DNA of 64,000 nucleotides from Lactonifactor sp. BIOML-A5 (GCF_009677585.1 NZ_WKYV01000004.1:1-64000), one strand, 5' to 3'. Positions 51,818 to 61,420 are shown, counted from the stretch's first letter. The notes: generated from the sequence alone by a model not told the origin. Numbers and translations are program-made.

Positions 51818-52255
51818 ATGTTAATGCCTAAAAGAGTAAAACGTCGTAAACAATTCCGCGGATCCATGAAAGGAAAAGCATTAAGAGGAAATAAAATCAA
51901 CTACGGTGAATACGGCCTTGTTGCTACAGAACCATGTTGGATCAAGTCAAACCAGATTGAAGCAGCCCGTGTTGCCATGACTCGTTACATCAAGCGTGGC
52001 GGTCAGGTTTGGATTAAGATTTTCCCGGATAAACCAGTAACAGCGAAACCAGCAGAAACACGTATGGGTTCCGGTAAGGGAGCTTTGGAATACTGGGTAG
52101 CAGTAGTGAAACCAGGCCGTGTAATGTTCGAAATCGCAGGTGTTTCTGAGGAAACAGCCCGTGAAGCATTACGTCTTGCTATGCACAAGTTACCATGTAA
52201 ATGTAAAATCGTTTCTCGCGCAGACTTAGAAGGCGGTGATAACAGTGAAAATTAA
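51818..52255 (+). CDS. rplP: Ribosomal protein L16
   Basis: L16 binds near the A-site finger and elongator tRNA. The 145-residue product has [34 protein letters not shown] and [19 protein letters not shown]. No strong ribosome site separates it from rpsC, consistent with coupled translation. Its 3' end overlaps rpmC by 11 bases. Confidence 0.97.
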   Translation: MLMPKRVKRRKQFRGSMKGKALRGNKINYGEYGLVATEPCWIKSNQIEAARVAMTRYIKRGGQVWIKIFPDKPVTAKPAETRMGSGKGALEYWVAVVKPGRVMFEIAGVSEETAREALRLAMHKLPCKCKIVSRADLEGGDNSEN

Positions 52256-52454
52256 TAAGTATGTAGAAGATTTAAGAACAAAATCAGCTACAGAATTACA
52301 GGAAGAATTAGTAGCTGCTAAGAAAGAACTCTTTAATTTGAGATTCCAGAATGCAACGAATCAATTGGACAATACAAGCAGAATCAAAGAGGTTCGTAAA
52401 AATATTGCCAGAATCCAGACAGTGATCGCCGAGATGGCTAATGCTGCTGAGTAA
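52245..52454 (+). CDS. rpmC: Ribosomal protein L29
   Basis: L29 is a small helical hairpin at the tunnel exit beside L23. The 69-residue product has [20 protein letters not shown] and [21 protein letters not shown] use GTG 52245, 8 bases after AAGGCGG, which gives the usual start [11 protein letters not shown]; an in-frame GTG at 52236 lies in that ribosome site. The gene overlaps the end of rplP by 11 bases. Confidence 0.94.
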   Translation: MKINKYVEDLRTKSATELQEELVAAKKELFNLRFQNATNQLDNTSRIKEVRKNIARIQTVIAEMANAAE

Positions 52455-52472
52455 TCAAAGGAGGCATAAATC

Positions 52473-52730
52473 GTGGAAGAAAGAAATCTTAGAAAAACAC
52501 GTACTGGTAAAGTAGTGAGCAATAAGATGGATAAAACTATCGTAGTTGCTATTGAAGACCATGTAAAACATCCTCTTTACAAGAAAATCGTAAAGAGAAC
52601 CTATAAATTAAAAGCGCATGATGAGAGCAATGTATGCAACATCGGCGATACCGTAAAAGTGATGGAAACAAGACCTTTATCCAAGGATAAGAGATGGAGA
52701 CTTGTGGAAGTAGTAGAAAAAGTTAAATAA
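52473..52730 (+). CDS. rpsQ: Ribosomal protein S17
   Basis: S17 is an early 16S-binding OB-fold protein. The 85-residue product has [20 protein letters not shown] and [20 protein letters not shown]. It starts with GTG, after AAAGGAGG at a normal spacing. It is between rpmC and rplN as is usual. Confidence 0.97.
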   Translation: MEERNLRKTRTGKVVSNKMDKTIVVAIEDHVKHPLYKKIVKRTYKLKAHDESNVCNIGDTVKVMETRPLSKDKRWRLVEVVEKVK

Positions 52731-52774
52731 TTTGATAGATAATTTACGAAAATTCGTGAAGGAGGAATACCAGC

Positions 52775-53143
52775 ATGATTCAACAGGAAAGTAGACTTAG
52801 AGTTGCTGATAACACCGGTGCAAAAGAAATCCTGTGCATCAGAGTTATGGGCGGTTCTACTAGAAGATATGCTAATATCGGCGATGTGATCGTTGCTACT
52901 GTCAAAGATGCAACACCAGGTGGAGTTGTGAAAAAAGGCGACGTTGTGAAAGCCGTAGTTGTTCGTACTGTAAAAGGCGCTCGCCGTAAAGATGGTTCTT
53001 ACATCAAATTTGACGAGAATGCAGCCGTTATTATTAAAGATGATAAAACACCAAGAGGAACTCGTATTTTTGGACCAGTAGCCAGAGAGCTTCGTGAAAA
53101 ACAGTTTATGAAAATTGTTTCCTTAGCTCCGGAAGTATTATAG
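52775..53143 (+). CDS. rplN: Ribosomal protein L14
   Basis: L14 lies at the subunit interface and contacts 16S rRNA helix 14. The 122-residue product has [20 protein letters not shown], the conserved [15 protein letters not shown] region and [27 protein letters not shown] precedes the ATG. It is followed by rplX after 11 bases. Confidence 0.98.
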   Translation: MIQQESRLRVADNTGAKEILCIRVMGGSTRRYANIGDVIVATVKDATPGGVVKKGDVVKAVVVRTVKGARRKDGSYIKFDENAAVIIKDDKTPRGTRIFGPVARELREKQFMKIVSLAPEVL

Positions 53144-53154
53144 GAGGTACTCTA

Positions 53155-53466
53155 ATGTCAACATTTAAGATTAAAACAGGCGATACTGTAAAAGTGATTG
53201 CCGGCAAAGATAAAGATAAAGAGGGTAAAGTAATCTCTGTGAATCCTAAAAACAGCACAGTTGTTGTGGAAGGGGTAAACATGATTACGAAGCATGAAAA
53301 ACCTTCTATGGCCAACCAGCAGGGCGGTATTGTAAACAAAGAAGCACCTATCCAGGTTTCTAACGTAATGTATCTGCACAAAGGTACTCCTACCAGAATC
53401 GGTTTCAAGGTAGAGGGCGACAAGAAAGTGCGTATTGCTAAAAAAACCGGAGAGGTTATCGATTAA
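53155..53466 (+). CDS. rplX: Ribosomal protein L24
   Basis: L24 starts 50S assembly and lies at the tunnel exit. The 103-residue product has the KOW motif in [20 protein letters not shown] and [26 protein letters not shown] precedes the ATG, inside the rplN tail. Confidence 0.97.
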   Translation: MSTFKIKTGDTVKVIAGKDKDKEGKVISVNPKNSTVVVEGVNMITKHEKPSMANQQGGIVNKEAPIQVSNVMYLHKGTPTRIGFKVEGDKKVRIAKKTGEVID

Positions 53467-53488
53467 TTAGGAGAGGAGGCCATTCAAA

Positions 53489-54028
53489 GTGAGCAGACTG
53501 AGAGAGATGTACGAAAATGAGATCGTAGATGCTATGGTCAAAAAGTTTGGATATAAAAATGTCATGGAAGTGCCAAAACTCAATAAGATCGTTGTAAATA
53601 TGGGTGTTGGTGAAGCCAAAGACAATGCAAAGCTGTTAGATGCAGCAGTTGCAGATATGGAACTGGTAACAGGACAGAAAGCAGTTCTGACAAAGGCAAA
53701 GAATTCTGTTGCTAACTTCAAAATCAGAGAAGGAATGCCGATCGGTTGTAAAGTAACATTAAGAGGCGAGAAGATGTATGAGTTCGCGGATCGTCTTATC
53801 AACCTTGCATTACCGCGTGTACGTGACTTCAGGGGTGTAAACCCTAACGCATTCGACGGAAGAGGTAACTACGCACTGGGTATTAAAGAACAGTTGATTT
53901 TCCCTGAAGTGGAATATGATAAAGTCGATAAAGTAAGAGGTATGGATGTTATTTTCGTAACAACTGCTAAGACAGACGAAGAAGCCCGTGAATTATTGAC
54001 ATTATTCAATATGCCGTTTGCAAAATAG
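53489..54028 (+). CDS. rplE: Ribosomal protein L5
   Basis: L5 binds 5S rRNA in the central protuberance. The 179-residue product has [18 protein letters not shown] start ([21 protein letters not shown]), [15 protein letters not shown] and the C-terminal [18 protein letters not shown]. It starts with GTG after GAGAGGAGG. It is followed by the zinc-type S14 gene. Confidence 0.97.
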   Translation: MSRLREMYENEIVDAMVKKFGYKNVMEVPKLNKIVVNMGVGEAKDNAKLLDAAVADMELVTGQKAVLTKAKNSVANFKIREGMPIGCKVTLRGEKMYEFADRLINLALPRVRDFRGVNPNAFDGRGNYALGIKEQLIFPEVEYDKVDKVRGMDVIFVTTAKTDEEARELLTLFNMPFAK

Positions 54029-54045
54029 AATAGGAGGGAAATTTC

Positions 54046-54231
54046 ATGGCTAAAACAGCAATGAAAATCAAACAGCAGCGTAAACCTAAATTCTCTACAA
54101 GAGAATATAACCGTTGCAGAATCTGTGGACGTCCACATGCATACTTAAGAAAATATGGAATCTGCAGAATCTGCTTCCGTGAATTAGCATATAAAGGACA
54201 GATTCCTGGAGTGAAAAAGGCAAGCTGGTAG
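54046..54231 (+). CDS. rpsZ: Ribosomal protein S14, zinc-binding type
   Basis: S14 lies in the 30S head. The 61-residue form is type Z, with four zinc cysteines 24, 27, 40 and 43 ([10 protein letters not shown] and [10 protein letters not shown]). Many Bacillota also have a zinc-free S14 made under zinc shortage; none is in this window. TAGGAGGG precedes the ATG. Confidence 0.97.
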   Translation: MAKTAMKIKQQRKPKFSTREYNRCRICGRPHAYLRKYGICRICFRELAYKGQIPGVKKASW

Positions 54232-54274
54232 GCAAGCCCCGTAGAAATATAAGGAAGAAGGAGGCAACTTCAAA

Positions 54275-54676
54275 ATGACAATGAGCGATCCAATCGCAGA
54301 TATGCTTACAAGAATCCGTAATGCAAATACTGCAAAACATGATACCGTCGATGTTCCTGCATCTAAAATGAAACTTGCTATTGCAGATATCCTTGTGAAC
54401 GAAGGTTACATCGCAAAATATGATATCATCGAAGATGGCAATTTTAAAACAATCCGTATGACATTAAAATACGGTGCAGATAAAAATGAAAAAATCATCA
54501 CAGGTCTGAAGAGAATTTCCAAACCAGGCTTACGTATCTACGTAGGCAAAGAAGAACTGCCAAAAGTACTTGGCGGCCTGGGAATCGCAATCATCTCTAC
54601 AAACCAGGGTGTAATCACCGACAGAGAGGCAAGAAAGCGTCAGGTAGGCGGAGAAGTCCTGGCATTTGTCTGGTAG
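54275..54676 (+). CDS. rpsH: Ribosomal protein S8
   Basis: S8 is a central 16S assembly protein and in E. coli represses the spc operon. The 133-residue product has [34 protein letters not shown] and the C-terminal [29 protein letters not shown] and spacing favour ATG 54275 over ATG 54281. It is followed by a 283-base gap with a repeat and leader structures. Confidence 0.96.
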   Translation: MTMSDPIADMLTRIRNANTAKHDTVDVPASKMKLAIADILVNEGYIAKYDIIEDGNFKTIRMTLKYGADKNEKIITGLKRISKPGLRIYVGKEELPKVLGGLGIAIISTNQGVITDREARKRQVGGEVLAFVW

Positions 54677-54679
54677 GCT

Positions 54680-54794
54680 GTGAACACTTAGTGAATGCAA
54701 GCCGCAGGCGCAGTATGAACTTAGTGAGAACGCCCGTCGCGAACCTTAGAGAGTCTGAGCCAAAGGCGACAGACGAACTTAGTTGAGCGACGTG
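54680..54794 (+). repeat. CTTAGTGAG-type intergenic repeat, copy 2
   Basis: Words CACTTAGTGA (near 54685), GAACTTAGTGAG (54717-54728), CCTTAGAGAG (54743-54753) and GAACTTAGTTGAGCGACGTG (54775-54794) are separated by small GC-rich hairpins (for example GCCGCAGGCG). The same order and words, inverted, appear at 47731-47815. Confidence 0.7.
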
Positions 54795-54802
54795 TAAATC
54801 CA

Positions 54803-54831
54803 TTGCTTCACACTATATTAACAAATATTAT
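54803..54831 (+). promoter_or_regulatory. Candidate internal promoter before rplF
   Basis: TTGCTT (54803-54808) and TATTAT (54826-54831) are 17 bases apart in an AT-rich stretch between the repeat and the rplF leader. It could boost the second half of the operon. Weak evidence. Confidence 0.35.
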
Positions 54832-54865
54832 CTAGGTTTTTCACATTTAGCCTATATAATAAAAA

Positions 54866-54931
54866 AGGTGCGGTCAATCCGTACCTAAACAAATCACTGA
54901 AAACAGAAGGGAACCACATAAGCGTCCCTTC
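54866..54931 (+). ncRNA. Two-hairpin leader of rplF
   Basis: Arms 54866-54873 and 54879-54886 (AGGTGCGG with CCGTACCT, one G-U) form an 8-bp hairpin. GAAGGGA (54906-54912) pairs with TCCCTTC (54925-54931). Both lie in the 60 bases before the rplF ribosome site. No known r-protein leader family was recognised. Confidence 0.45.
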
Positions 54932-54959
54932 CGAAAATCTAAGTAAGGAGGAAAATGGT

Positions 54960-55499
54960 ATGTCACGTATCGGAAGACTGCCTGTAGTTGTTCCAGCCGG
55001 CGTAGAAGTTAAAATCGCTGAGAACAACGTGGTGACTGTAAAAGGTCCAAAGGGAACACTTGAAAGAGCGTTGCCAGTAGAGATGGAAATTAAGTTAGAG
55101 GATGGTCAGGTAATTGTTACAAGACCAAACGATTTGAAGAAAATGAAATCTTTACACGGTTTAACCAGAAGTCTGGTTCAGAACATGGTAACCGGCGTCA
55201 GCGAAGGTTACGCTAAGATTCTGGAAGTAAACGGTGTAGGTTATAAAGTTCAGAAACAGGGTAAGAAATTAGTACTGTCCTTAGGCTACTCTCATCCAGT
55301 AGAAATGGAAGATCCGGAAGGATTAGAGTCCGTAGTAGATGGAAATAAGATTACTGTTAAGGGTATCGACAAAGAAAAAGTTGGCCAATACGCAGCTGAA
55401 ATCAGAGACAAGAGAAGACCTGAGCCTTACAAAGGAAAAGGTATTAAGTATGCTGATGAAGTTATCAGACGTAAAGTTGGTAAGACTGGTAAGAAATAA
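54960..55499 (+). CDS. rplF: Ribosomal protein L6
   Basis: L6 is near the sarcin-ricin loop and needed for factor binding. The 179-residue product has [18 protein letters not shown], the [18 protein letters not shown] region and the C-terminal [30 protein letters not shown] precedes the ATG. It starts the block rplF-rplR-rpsE-rpmD-rplO. Confidence 0.98.
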   Translation: MSRIGRLPVVVPAGVEVKIAENNVVTVKGPKGTLERALPVEMEIKLEDGQVIVTRPNDLKKMKSLHGLTRSLVQNMVTGVSEGYAKILEVNGVGYKVQKQGKKLVLSLGYSHPVEMEDPEGLESVVDGNKITVKGIDKEKVGQYAAEIRDKRRPEPYKGKGIKYADEVIRRKVGKTGKK

Positions 55500-55516
55500 T
55501 TAAGGAGAGTGTAAAA

Positions 55517-55885
55517 ATGGTTAGTAAAGTATCAAGAGCGAAAGTTCGCGCAAAAAAGCATAGAAGATTACGTAATCATCTAAGTGGTACAGCTGCAACT
55601 CCTCGTTTGGCTGTATTCAGAAGCAATAATCATATGTATGCTCAAATTATTGACGATACAGTTGGAAAAACACTGGTTTCCGCTTCTACACTTCAGAAAG
55701 ATGTGAAAGCAGAGTTAGAGAAAACCAATAACGTTGACGCAGCAGCATATTTAGGAACCGTAATCGGTAAAAAAGCAGTTGAAGCAGGTATTAAGCAGGT
55801 TGTCTTTGACAGAGGCGGCTTCATATATCAGGGTAAAATTCAAGCATTAGCAGACGCAGCCAGAGAAGCTGGGTTAGAATTCTAG
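55517..55885 (+). CDS. rplR: Ribosomal protein L18
   Basis: L18 binds 5S rRNA with L5. The 122-residue product has [35 protein letters not shown] and the C-terminal [29 protein letters not shown] precedes the ATG. It lies 19 bases before rpsE. Confidence 0.97.
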   Translation: MVSKVSRAKVRAKKHRRLRNHLSGTAATPRLAVFRSNNHMYAQIIDDTVGKTLVSASTLQKDVKAELEKTNNVDAAAYLGTVIGKKAVEAGIKQVVFDRGGFIYQGKIQALADAAREAGLEF

Positions 55886-55904
55886 AAAAGGAGGTCAAGA
55901 ACAC

Positions 55905-56414
55905 ATGAAACATTCTATTATTGATGCTAGTCAATTAGAATTAGAAGAAAAAGTAGTATCAATCAAGCGTGTAACAAAGGTTGTTAAAGGTGGTCGTAAC
56001 TTCCGTTTCACAGCTTTAGTGGTTGTTGGTGATGGCAATGGCCATGTAGGCGCTGGTTTAGGAAAAGCAACTGAGATTCCTGAAGCAATCCGCAAGGGAA
56101 AAGAAGATGCAATGAAAAAATTAGTGACTGTAGCGAGAGACGACAAGGGAAGTATTACACATGACTTCATCGGTAACTTCGGAAGCGCATCCGTATTATT
56201 GAAGAGAGCTCCGGAAGGTACTGGTGTTATCGCCGGCGGCCCGGCCCGTGCGGTAATTGAGTTAGCTGGTATTAAAAATATTCGTACCAAGTGCCTGGGA
56301 TCCAGAAATAAACAGAACGTAGTACTTGCTACCATTGCAGGATTAAGTCAGTTAAAAACTCCGGAAGAAGTTGCAAAACTCCGCGGAAAATCTGTTGACG
56401 AGATCTTTGCATAA
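55905..56414 (+). CDS. rpsE: Ribosomal protein S5
   Basis: S5 aids translation fidelity and mRNA unwinding. The 169-residue product has [40 protein letters not shown] and the C-terminal [24 protein letters not shown] precedes the ATG. It is followed by rpmD. Confidence 0.97.
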   Translation: MKHSIIDASQLELEEKVVSIKRVTKVVKGGRNFRFTALVVVGDGNGHVGAGLGKATEIPEAIRKGKEDAMKKLVTVARDDKGSITHDFIGNFGSASVLLKRAPEGTGVIAGGPARAVIELAGIKNIRTKCLGSRNKQNVVLATIAGLSQLKTPEEVAKLRGKSVDEIFA

Positions 56415-56427
56415 GGAGGATTAGAAA

Positions 56428-56610
56428 ATGGCAGATAAATTAAGAATCACATTAGTAAAATCCACAATCGGAGCAGTTCCAAAGCACAAAAAAACAGTGG
56501 AAGCATTAGGCTTGAGAAAGCTGAACAAAACTGTTGAGATGCCGGACAATGCCGGAGTTCGTGGAATGGTTCAACAAGTAAGACACTTAGTGAAAGTGGA
56601 AGAAATTTAA
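56428..56610 (+). CDS. rpmD: Ribosomal protein L30
   Basis: L30 is a small 50S protein near the 5S rRNA region. The 60-residue product has LRITLVKSTIGAVPKHKKTV and EALGLRKLNKTVEMPDNAGV. TAAGGAGG precedes the ATG. The short form is normal for bacteria. Confidence 0.97.
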   Translation: MADKLRITLVKSTIGAVPKHKKTVEALGLRKLNKTVEMPDNAGVRGMVQQVRHLVKVEEI

Positions 56611-56632
56611 TACAGGTTAAGGAGGTGCCATA

Positions 56633-57073
56633 ATGGATTTATCAAGTTTAAAGCCAGCAGAAGGTTCCAGACAGAGCGATAACTTCAGAAGAGGCCGTGG
56701 ACACGCTTCCGGAAATGGTAAGACAGCCGGTAAAGGCCATAAGGGTCAGAAAGCACGTTCAGGCGCTAAAAGAGTAGGCTTTGAAGGTGGACAGATGCCT
56801 TTATATAGAAGAATTCCAAAGAGAGGCTTTACTAATAGAAATACGAAAGATATCGTAGCTATTAATGTAAGCGCTCTGGAAAGATTCGAGGACGGTGCAG
56901 AGGTTACTGTGGCTGCTTTATTAGAAAGCGGAGCAATCTCTCATGCGAGGGATGGAGTTAAGATTCTCGGCAACGGGGAGCTGACAAAGAAACTGAACGT
57001 AAAAGTAAACGCAGTTAGCGAAGGTGCTAAAGCTAAAATTGAAGCCGCAGGTGGAACAGTAGAGGTGATCTAA
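56633..57073 (+). CDS. rplO: Ribosomal protein L15
   Basis: L15 is a late assembly protein of the 50S subunit. The 146-residue product has [20 protein letters not shown], the Gly-rich [18 protein letters not shown] and [22 protein letters not shown] precedes the ATG. Its stop overlaps the secY start by one base (TAATG), tying membrane insertion to ribosome production as in most bacteria. Confidence 0.98.
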   Translation: MDLSSLKPAEGSRQSDNFRRGRGHASGNGKTAGKGHKGQKARSGAKRVGFEGGQMPLYRRIPKRGFTNRNTKDIVAINVSALERFEDGAEVTVAALLESGAISHARDGVKILGNGELTKKLNVKVNAVSEGAKAKIEAAGGTVEVI

Positions 57074-58386
57074 TGTTAAAGACTCTTCAAAATGCTTTTA
57101 AGGTCAAAGATATTAGACGTCGAATCCTTTATGTGTTAATGATGTTAGTTGTGATCCGTATCGGATCACAGCTTCCTATCCCTGGTACAAACCCGGACTT
57201 CTTTAAGAATTGGTTTGCACAGCAGTCCGGGGATGCATTCAATTTCTTTGATGCATTTACAGGGGGATCTTTCACCCAGATGTCTATCTTTGCACTGAGT
57301 ATCACTCCATATATCACATCATCCATCATTATTCAGCTTCTCACCATTGCAATACCGAAGCTGGAGGAGATGCAGAGGGATGGAGAGGACGGAAGGAAGA
57401 AATTGACTGCTATCACAAGATATGTGACAGTAGGACTTTCCATATTTCAATCTGTTGCTATGGCAATCGGATTCAAGGGTAACATAATTGATGATTTCAA
57501 CTTTGTCAATGCAGCTGTAGTAGTGGTATGTTTAACTGCTGGTTCTGCAATGCTTATGTGGATAGGTGAACAGATTACAGAAAAGGGCGTGGGAAATGGT
57601 ATTTCCATCGTATTGATGATCAACATCGTTTCCAGAATCCCAAGTGACCTTATGAGCTTGTTCGAGAGTTTTGTAAAAGGCAAGACGATTGCCAGAGGTG
57701 CGTTAGCTGCAGTGATTATTCTTGCAATTATTTTGGTAGTAATCGTGTTGGTGCTAATCCTGAATGGCGGAGAGCGCAAGATTCCGGTACAGTATTCCAA
57801 GAAAATGCAGGGAAGGAAGATGGTGGGCGGCCAGTCTACGTTTATTCCCTTAAAGGTAAATACATCTGGTGTTATACCGATTATCTTTGCATCCTCGCTG
57901 ATGTCTTTCCCCACAATTATTGCAGCTTTCCTTGGGAAAACCAATGGTACGGGAATTGGCAGCCAGATTATGAAGGCTCTTACATCCAACAACTGGTGTA
58001 ATCCAAGTCAGCCTGTGTACAGTTTGGGATTATTGCTGTATATAGTTTTAGTAATCTTTTTTGCTTACTTCTATACATCTATTACTTTCAATCCATTGGA
58101 AATAGCAGATAATATGAAGAAGCAGGGCGGATTTATCCCGGGTATTCGTCCCGGCAAGCCGACCACAGAATATCTGAATAAAATCCTGAATTATATTATT
58201 TTTATCGGGGCAACCGGATTGATTATCGTAGCCGTTATCCCTATCTTCTTTAACGGTGTGTTCGGTGCCAATGTTTCCTTTGGAGGAACGTCTATCATTA
58301 TCGTTGTAGGTGTTGTTCTTGAGACAATTAAGCAGGTCGAGTCCATGATGCTGGTACGTAATTACAAGGGATTCTTAAACGATTAG
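57073..58386 (+). CDS. secY: Protein translocase subunit SecY
   Basis: SecY is the central pore of the Sec translocon. The 437-residue protein has about ten membrane helices, with the plug region after GGSFTQMSIFALSITPYITSS shown in part, MWIGEQITEKGVGNGIS, the cytoplasmic GGERKIPVQYSKKMQGRK loop and QGGFIPGIRPGKPTTEYL. Its start overlaps the rplO stop. It is followed by adk as in most Bacillota. Confidence 0.98.
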   Translation: MLKTLQNAFKVKDIRRRILYVLMMLVVIRIGSQLPIPGTNPDFFKNWFAQQSGDAFNFFDAFTGGSFTQMSIFALSITPYITSSIIIQLLTIAIPKLEEMQRDGEDGRKKLTAITRYVTVGLSIFQSVAMAIGFKGNIIDDFNFVNAAVVVVCLTAGSAMLMWIGEQITEKGVGNGISIVLMINIVSRIPSDLMSLFESFVKGKTIARGALAAVIILAIILVVIVLVLILNGGERKIPVQYSKKMQGRKMVGGQSTFIPLKVNTSGVIPIIFASSLMSFPTIIAAFLGKTNGTGIGSQIMKALTSNNWCNPSQPVYSLGLLLYIVLVIFFAYFYTSITFNPLEIADNMKKQGGFIPGIRPGKPTTEYLNKILNYIIFIGATGLIIVAVIPIFFNGVFGANVSFGGTSIIIVVGVVLETIKQVESMMLVRNYKGFLND

Positions 58387-58411
58387 AAACAGACGCGGGA
58401 TTTCATATATG

Positions 58412-58437
58412 GTGTACCCACATTTTCGTGGGTGCAC
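58412..58437 (+). other. Hairpin between secY and adk
   Basis: Arms 58412-58421 and 58428-58437 pair over 10 bp with one G-U around a 6-base loop. There is no T run, so it is more likely a processing or stability element than a terminator. Confidence 0.5.
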
Positions 58438-58488
58438 TAAAATGCTATTGAGACTTAATTTTAGATGTATACAGGGAGGTATAAGTCT

Positions 58489-59133
58489 ATGAAAGTTATC
58501 ATGCTGGGAGCACCAGGTGCAGGAAAAGGAACGCAGGCTAAAAAAATTGCAGCAAAATATACAATTCCCCACATTTCTACGGGAGATATTTTCAGGGCAA
58601 ATATTAAAAACGGAACCGAACTGGGCAAAAAGGCCAAAACCTATATGGATCAGGGACTTTTGGTGCCGGATGAGCTGGTGGTGGATCTTGTGGTTGACAG
58701 GGTACAGCAGGCTGACTGTGAAAACGGTTACGTTCTGGACGGATTTCCGAGGACCATCCCACAGGCGGAAAGTCTGGATGAGGCTCTGAAAAAGCTGGAT
58801 CAGAAAATTGATTATGCTATTAATATAGAAGTTCCCGATGAGAATATTATCCGCCGTATGTCGGGGCGCAGGGCATGTGTGGGCTGCGGAGCAACCTACC
58901 ATGTGGTCTACAACCCTCCGAAAAAGGAAGATGTGTGCGATGTATGCGGGGAAAAGCTGATCCTGAGAGACGACGATCAGCCGGATACAGTAAAAAAACG
59001 TCTGGATGTTTATCATGACCAGACACAACCGTTAATTGACTACTATGAAAAGTCAGACGTATTAAAAGAGGTGGACGGCACTATGGATATGGAAGACGTA
59101 TTCAGGGCTATCACCGCCATATTAGGAGCTTAA
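58489..59133 (+). CDS. adk: Adenylate kinase
   Basis: Adk interconverts ATP+AMP and ADP. The 214-residue protein has the P-loop GAPGAGKGT (7-15), the AMP-binding [10 protein letters not shown] region, [11 protein letters not shown], and a lid with four zinc cysteines 130, 133, 150 and 153, the Gram-positive form. GGGAGGT favours ATG 58489; an in-frame ATG at 58465 is less well placed. It leads to map after 3 bases. Confidence 0.97.
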   Translation: MKVIMLGAPGAGKGTQAKKIAAKYTIPHISTGDIFRANIKNGTELGKKAKTYMDQGLLVPDELVVDLVVDRVQQADCENGYVLDGFPRTIPQAESLDEALKKLDQKIDYAINIEVPDENIIRRMSGRRACVGCGATYHVVYNPPKKEDVCDVCGEKLILRDDDQPDTVKKRLDVYHDQTQPLIDYYEKSDVLKEVDGTMDMEDVFRAITAILGA

Positions 59134-59136
59134 ACA

Positions 59137-59892
59137 ATGTCAGTATCGATTAAAACTGCTAGAGAGATTGAACTTATGAGAAAGGCCGGACAGCTGCTGG
59201 AGCAGGTGCATGATGAACTGGAACGGTTTGTTCGTCCGGGCATCTCCACCCTGGATATTGATCACTATGGAGAGAAATTAATCCGGGATTTGGGATGTGT
59301 ACCTAATTTTCTGAATTATAATGGTTACCCGGCATCTATCTGTGTTTCTGTGAATGATGAAGTGGTGCACGGGATACCCAATAAGCATCATATCTTAAAA
59401 GATGGGGACATCGTCAGTCTGGATGCCGGCCTGATTTATCAGGGGTATCACTCGGACGCGGCACGTACCCATGCAGTTGGAACAATCAGCGCGGAAGCTA
59501 GAAAGCTGATAGAAGTAACAAGACAATCCTTCTTCGAAGGTATCAAATATGCCAGGGCAGGAAATCATCTCTACGAAATCTCTGCTGCTATTGGTGCCTA
59601 TGCCGAGAGCTTCGGCTATGGCGTTGTACGCGATCTGGTAGGACATGGAATCGGAACGCATCTCCATGAGGACCCACAAATTCCTAATTTTCCCCAGAAG
59701 CGCAGGGGAATCCGGCTTCAGCCCGGTATGACACTGGCCATTGAGCCTATGATTAATCAGGGCAGGGCCGATGTGGCGTGGCTGGATGATGACTGGACGG
59801 TTGTCACGGAGGACGAATCCTTATCCGCACATTATGAAAATACGGTTCTTATTACAGACGGGGAACCCGAGATTCTGACTCTCAGCAGGTAG
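59137..59892 (+). CDS. map: Methionine aminopeptidase, type I
   Basis: Map removes the N-terminal Met from nascent proteins. The 251-residue protein has ICVSVNDEVVHGIPNK, the metal ligands in VSLDAGLIYQGYHSDAARTH, LVGHGIGTHLHEDP, and EPMINQG and TEDESLSAHYENT. The start is three bases after adk and has no strong ribosome site of its own, so it is coupled to adk. Confidence 0.97.
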   Translation: MSVSIKTAREIELMRKAGQLLEQVHDELERFVRPGISTLDIDHYGEKLIRDLGCVPNFLNYNGYPASICVSVNDEVVHGIPNKHHILKDGDIVSLDAGLIYQGYHSDAARTHAVGTISAEARKLIEVTRQSFFEGIKYARAGNHLYEISAAIGAYAESFGYGVVRDLVGHGIGTHLHEDPQIPNFPQKRRGIRLQPGMTLAIEPMINQGRADVAWLDDDWTVVTEDESLSAHYENTVLITDGEPEILTLSR

Positions 59893-59899
59893 ACGGCTT

Positions 59900-60184
59900 A
59901 TGGTAGAGTTGAGAAAAGGGATGCTTGCCAAATCAAAAGCCGGTCATGATGCGGGAAAAGTATTTGTCATAAAACAGGCGGATTCGGAATATGTGTATCT
60001 AGTGGATGGCCGCAGCCGGACGCTGGACCATCCAAAGAAAAAGAAAAGAAAGCATATTCAGGTGATTTACCGCACCCCGTTTACACTGGAAGAGGTATTT
60101 GCGGCAGGCAAAGGGGTTACCGACGAAACAGTCAAGAAAGCAATCAAAGAATATAATAAGAATGTTCTTACAGAACGTGTATGA
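59900..60184 (+). CDS. KOW-domain RNA-binding protein (L14E/L27E-like)
   Basis: The 94-residue protein has an N-terminal KOW domain (LRKGMLAKSKAGHDAGKVFVI) like those of archaeal L14e/L27e, then a YLVDGRSRTLDHPKKKKRKH basic patch. The family is usual between map and infA in Clostridia and is thought to bind ribosomal RNA; its function is unproven. It starts 7 bases after map and is 21 bases ahead of infA. Confidence 0.88.
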   Translation: MVELRKGMLAKSKAGHDAGKVFVIKQADSEYVYLVDGRSRTLDHPKKKKRKHIQVIYRTPFTLEEVFAAGKGVTDETVKKAIKEYNKNVLTERV

Positions 60185-60205
60185 GAGATAATAGGAGGAT
60201 TATAT

Positions 60206-60424
60206 ATGTCAAAGGCAGATGTTATTGAAGTAGAAGGTACTGTATTGGAGAAACTTCCCAACGCAATGTTCCGCGTAGAACTGGAAAATAAGCACGTAGT
60301 GCTGGCTCATATCAGCGGTAAGCTCAGGATGAACTTTATTCGAATTTTACCGGGTGATAAGGTTACCATTGAATTATCCCCATATGATTTGTCAAAAGGA
60401 AGGATCATCTGGAGAGATAAATAA
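60206..60424 (+). CDS. infA: Translation initiation factor IF-1
   Basis: IF-1 occupies the ribosomal A site during initiation. The 72-residue OB-fold protein has [40 protein letters not shown] and [15 protein letters not shown], matching the family from end to end. TAGGAGG precedes the ATG. It is followed by rpmJ after an AT-rich gap of about 125 bases. Confidence 0.98.
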   Translation: MSKADVIEVEGTVLEKLPNAMFRVELENKHVVLAHISGKLRMNFIRILPGDKVTIELSPYDLSKGRIIWRDK

Positions 60425-60549
60425 AAAAGTTTCCATTTTGTGCAAAAATTGCTTGCAATTTGTGTTGGACAATGATAAAATATAAAACGAACTTTTGTGC
60501 TGGCATATGAAGATATGCCCATTGACGCATTAAGAAAGGAGGGTTACCA

Positions 60550-60663
60550 GTGAAAGTAAGATCATCTGTGAAGCCTATTTGCGAAAAATGTAAAATCATC
60601 AAAAGAAAGGGTAGCATCAGAGTTATCTGTGAAAACCCAAAACACAAACAGAGACAGGGCTAA
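60550..60663 (+). CDS. rpmJ: Ribosomal protein L36, zinc-binding type
   Basis: L36 is the smallest 50S protein. The 37-residue product has [20 protein letters not shown] with the zinc ligands Cys11, Cys14, Cys27 and His32 ([13 protein letters not shown]). It starts with GTG 60550 after AAAGGAGGG. The short gene is easily missed. It is followed by a structured stretch before rpsM. Confidence 0.96.
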   Translation: MKVRSSVKPICEKCKIIKRKGSIRVICENPKHKQRQG

Positions 60664-60689
60664 TTCTATTAGGCTTGCTTTTGTGTGCA

Positions 60690-61004
60690 AGGAGTTAATG
60701 AAATAAACTCCTAATTTTTATGTGCGGCTGCAGTATGAACCACCAGGAGGTGTTGTTCATATTTGTTCAAATATATGGTGAAAATTGTTTATCCTGTCCA
60801 GAAATGGATATCCTTTATATATTCCGGGACAGACATGATTATTCACGTAATATTGGCGTAATACCGGGAGACCGGAAAGGTCGCGGACTTGTCTGCGGCT
60901 GGGTGTGAAAATGCCCCGTCAGCTTTTCATACCTCAATTAGGTAACAATATTAACACAGAATCCGGCGGAAACGCACACATTTCAGGCATAAGCTATGCT
61001 TATG
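60690..61004 (+). ncRNA. Structured intergenic region between rpmJ and rpsM
   Basis: A weak terminator-like hairpin pairs 60690-60696 with 60706-60712, followed by AATTTTT. Further on, CTGTCC (60794-60799) pairs with GGACAG (60827-60832), GACC (60870-60873) with GGTC (60879-60882), and CATAAGC (60988-60994) with GCTTATG (60998-61004). No protein gene is credible here. It resembles an r-protein leader in form; no known family was recognised. Confidence 0.45.
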
Positions 61005-61051
61005 AGCTGCGACAGGCTGGGATCTGCAGTAGAAAATGGAGGAATAATCAC

Positions 61052-61420
61052 ATGGCTCGTATAGCTGGTGTAGACTTACCAAGAGAAAAACGTGTAGAAA
61101 TCGGACTGACTTACATCTACGGAATCGGCAGAGTAAGCGCAACCCGTATTTTAGAAGAGGCAAAAGTAAATCCTGATACCCGTGTCAGAGACTTAACAGA
61201 CGAAGAAGTAGGAAGAATCCGTGACGTAATCGATGAGACACAGGTAGTAGAAGGTGATTTGAGAAGAGAAATTGCTCTGAACATCAAGAGACTGCAGGAG
61301 ATCGGATGCTACAGAGGAATTCGTCATAGAAAAGGACTGCCTGTTCGCGGACAGAAGACAAAGACAAATGCCAGAACAAGAAAAGGTCCTAAGAGAACTG
61401 TTGCTAACAAGAAGAAATAA
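61052..61420 (+). CDS. rpsM: Ribosomal protein S13
   Basis: S13 lies in the 30S head and bridges to the 50S subunit. The 122-residue product starts [20 protein letters not shown], with [20 protein letters not shown] in the C-terminal RNA-binding tail. GGAGG 7 bases upstream selects ATG 61052; an in-frame upstream ATG at 60905 runs through the leader hairpins. It opens the alpha operon block. Confidence 0.98.
   Translation: MARIAGVDLPREKRVEIGLTYIYGIGRVSATRILEEAKVNPDTRVRDLTDEEVGRIRDVIDETQVVEGDLRREIALNIKRLQEIGCYRGIRHRKGLPVRGQKTKTNARTRKGPKRTVANKKK

Noticed and set aside
60720..60908. 62-codon plus-strand frame between rpmJ and rpsM
   Set aside because: It covers leader hairpins, has no ribosome site and no family resemblance.
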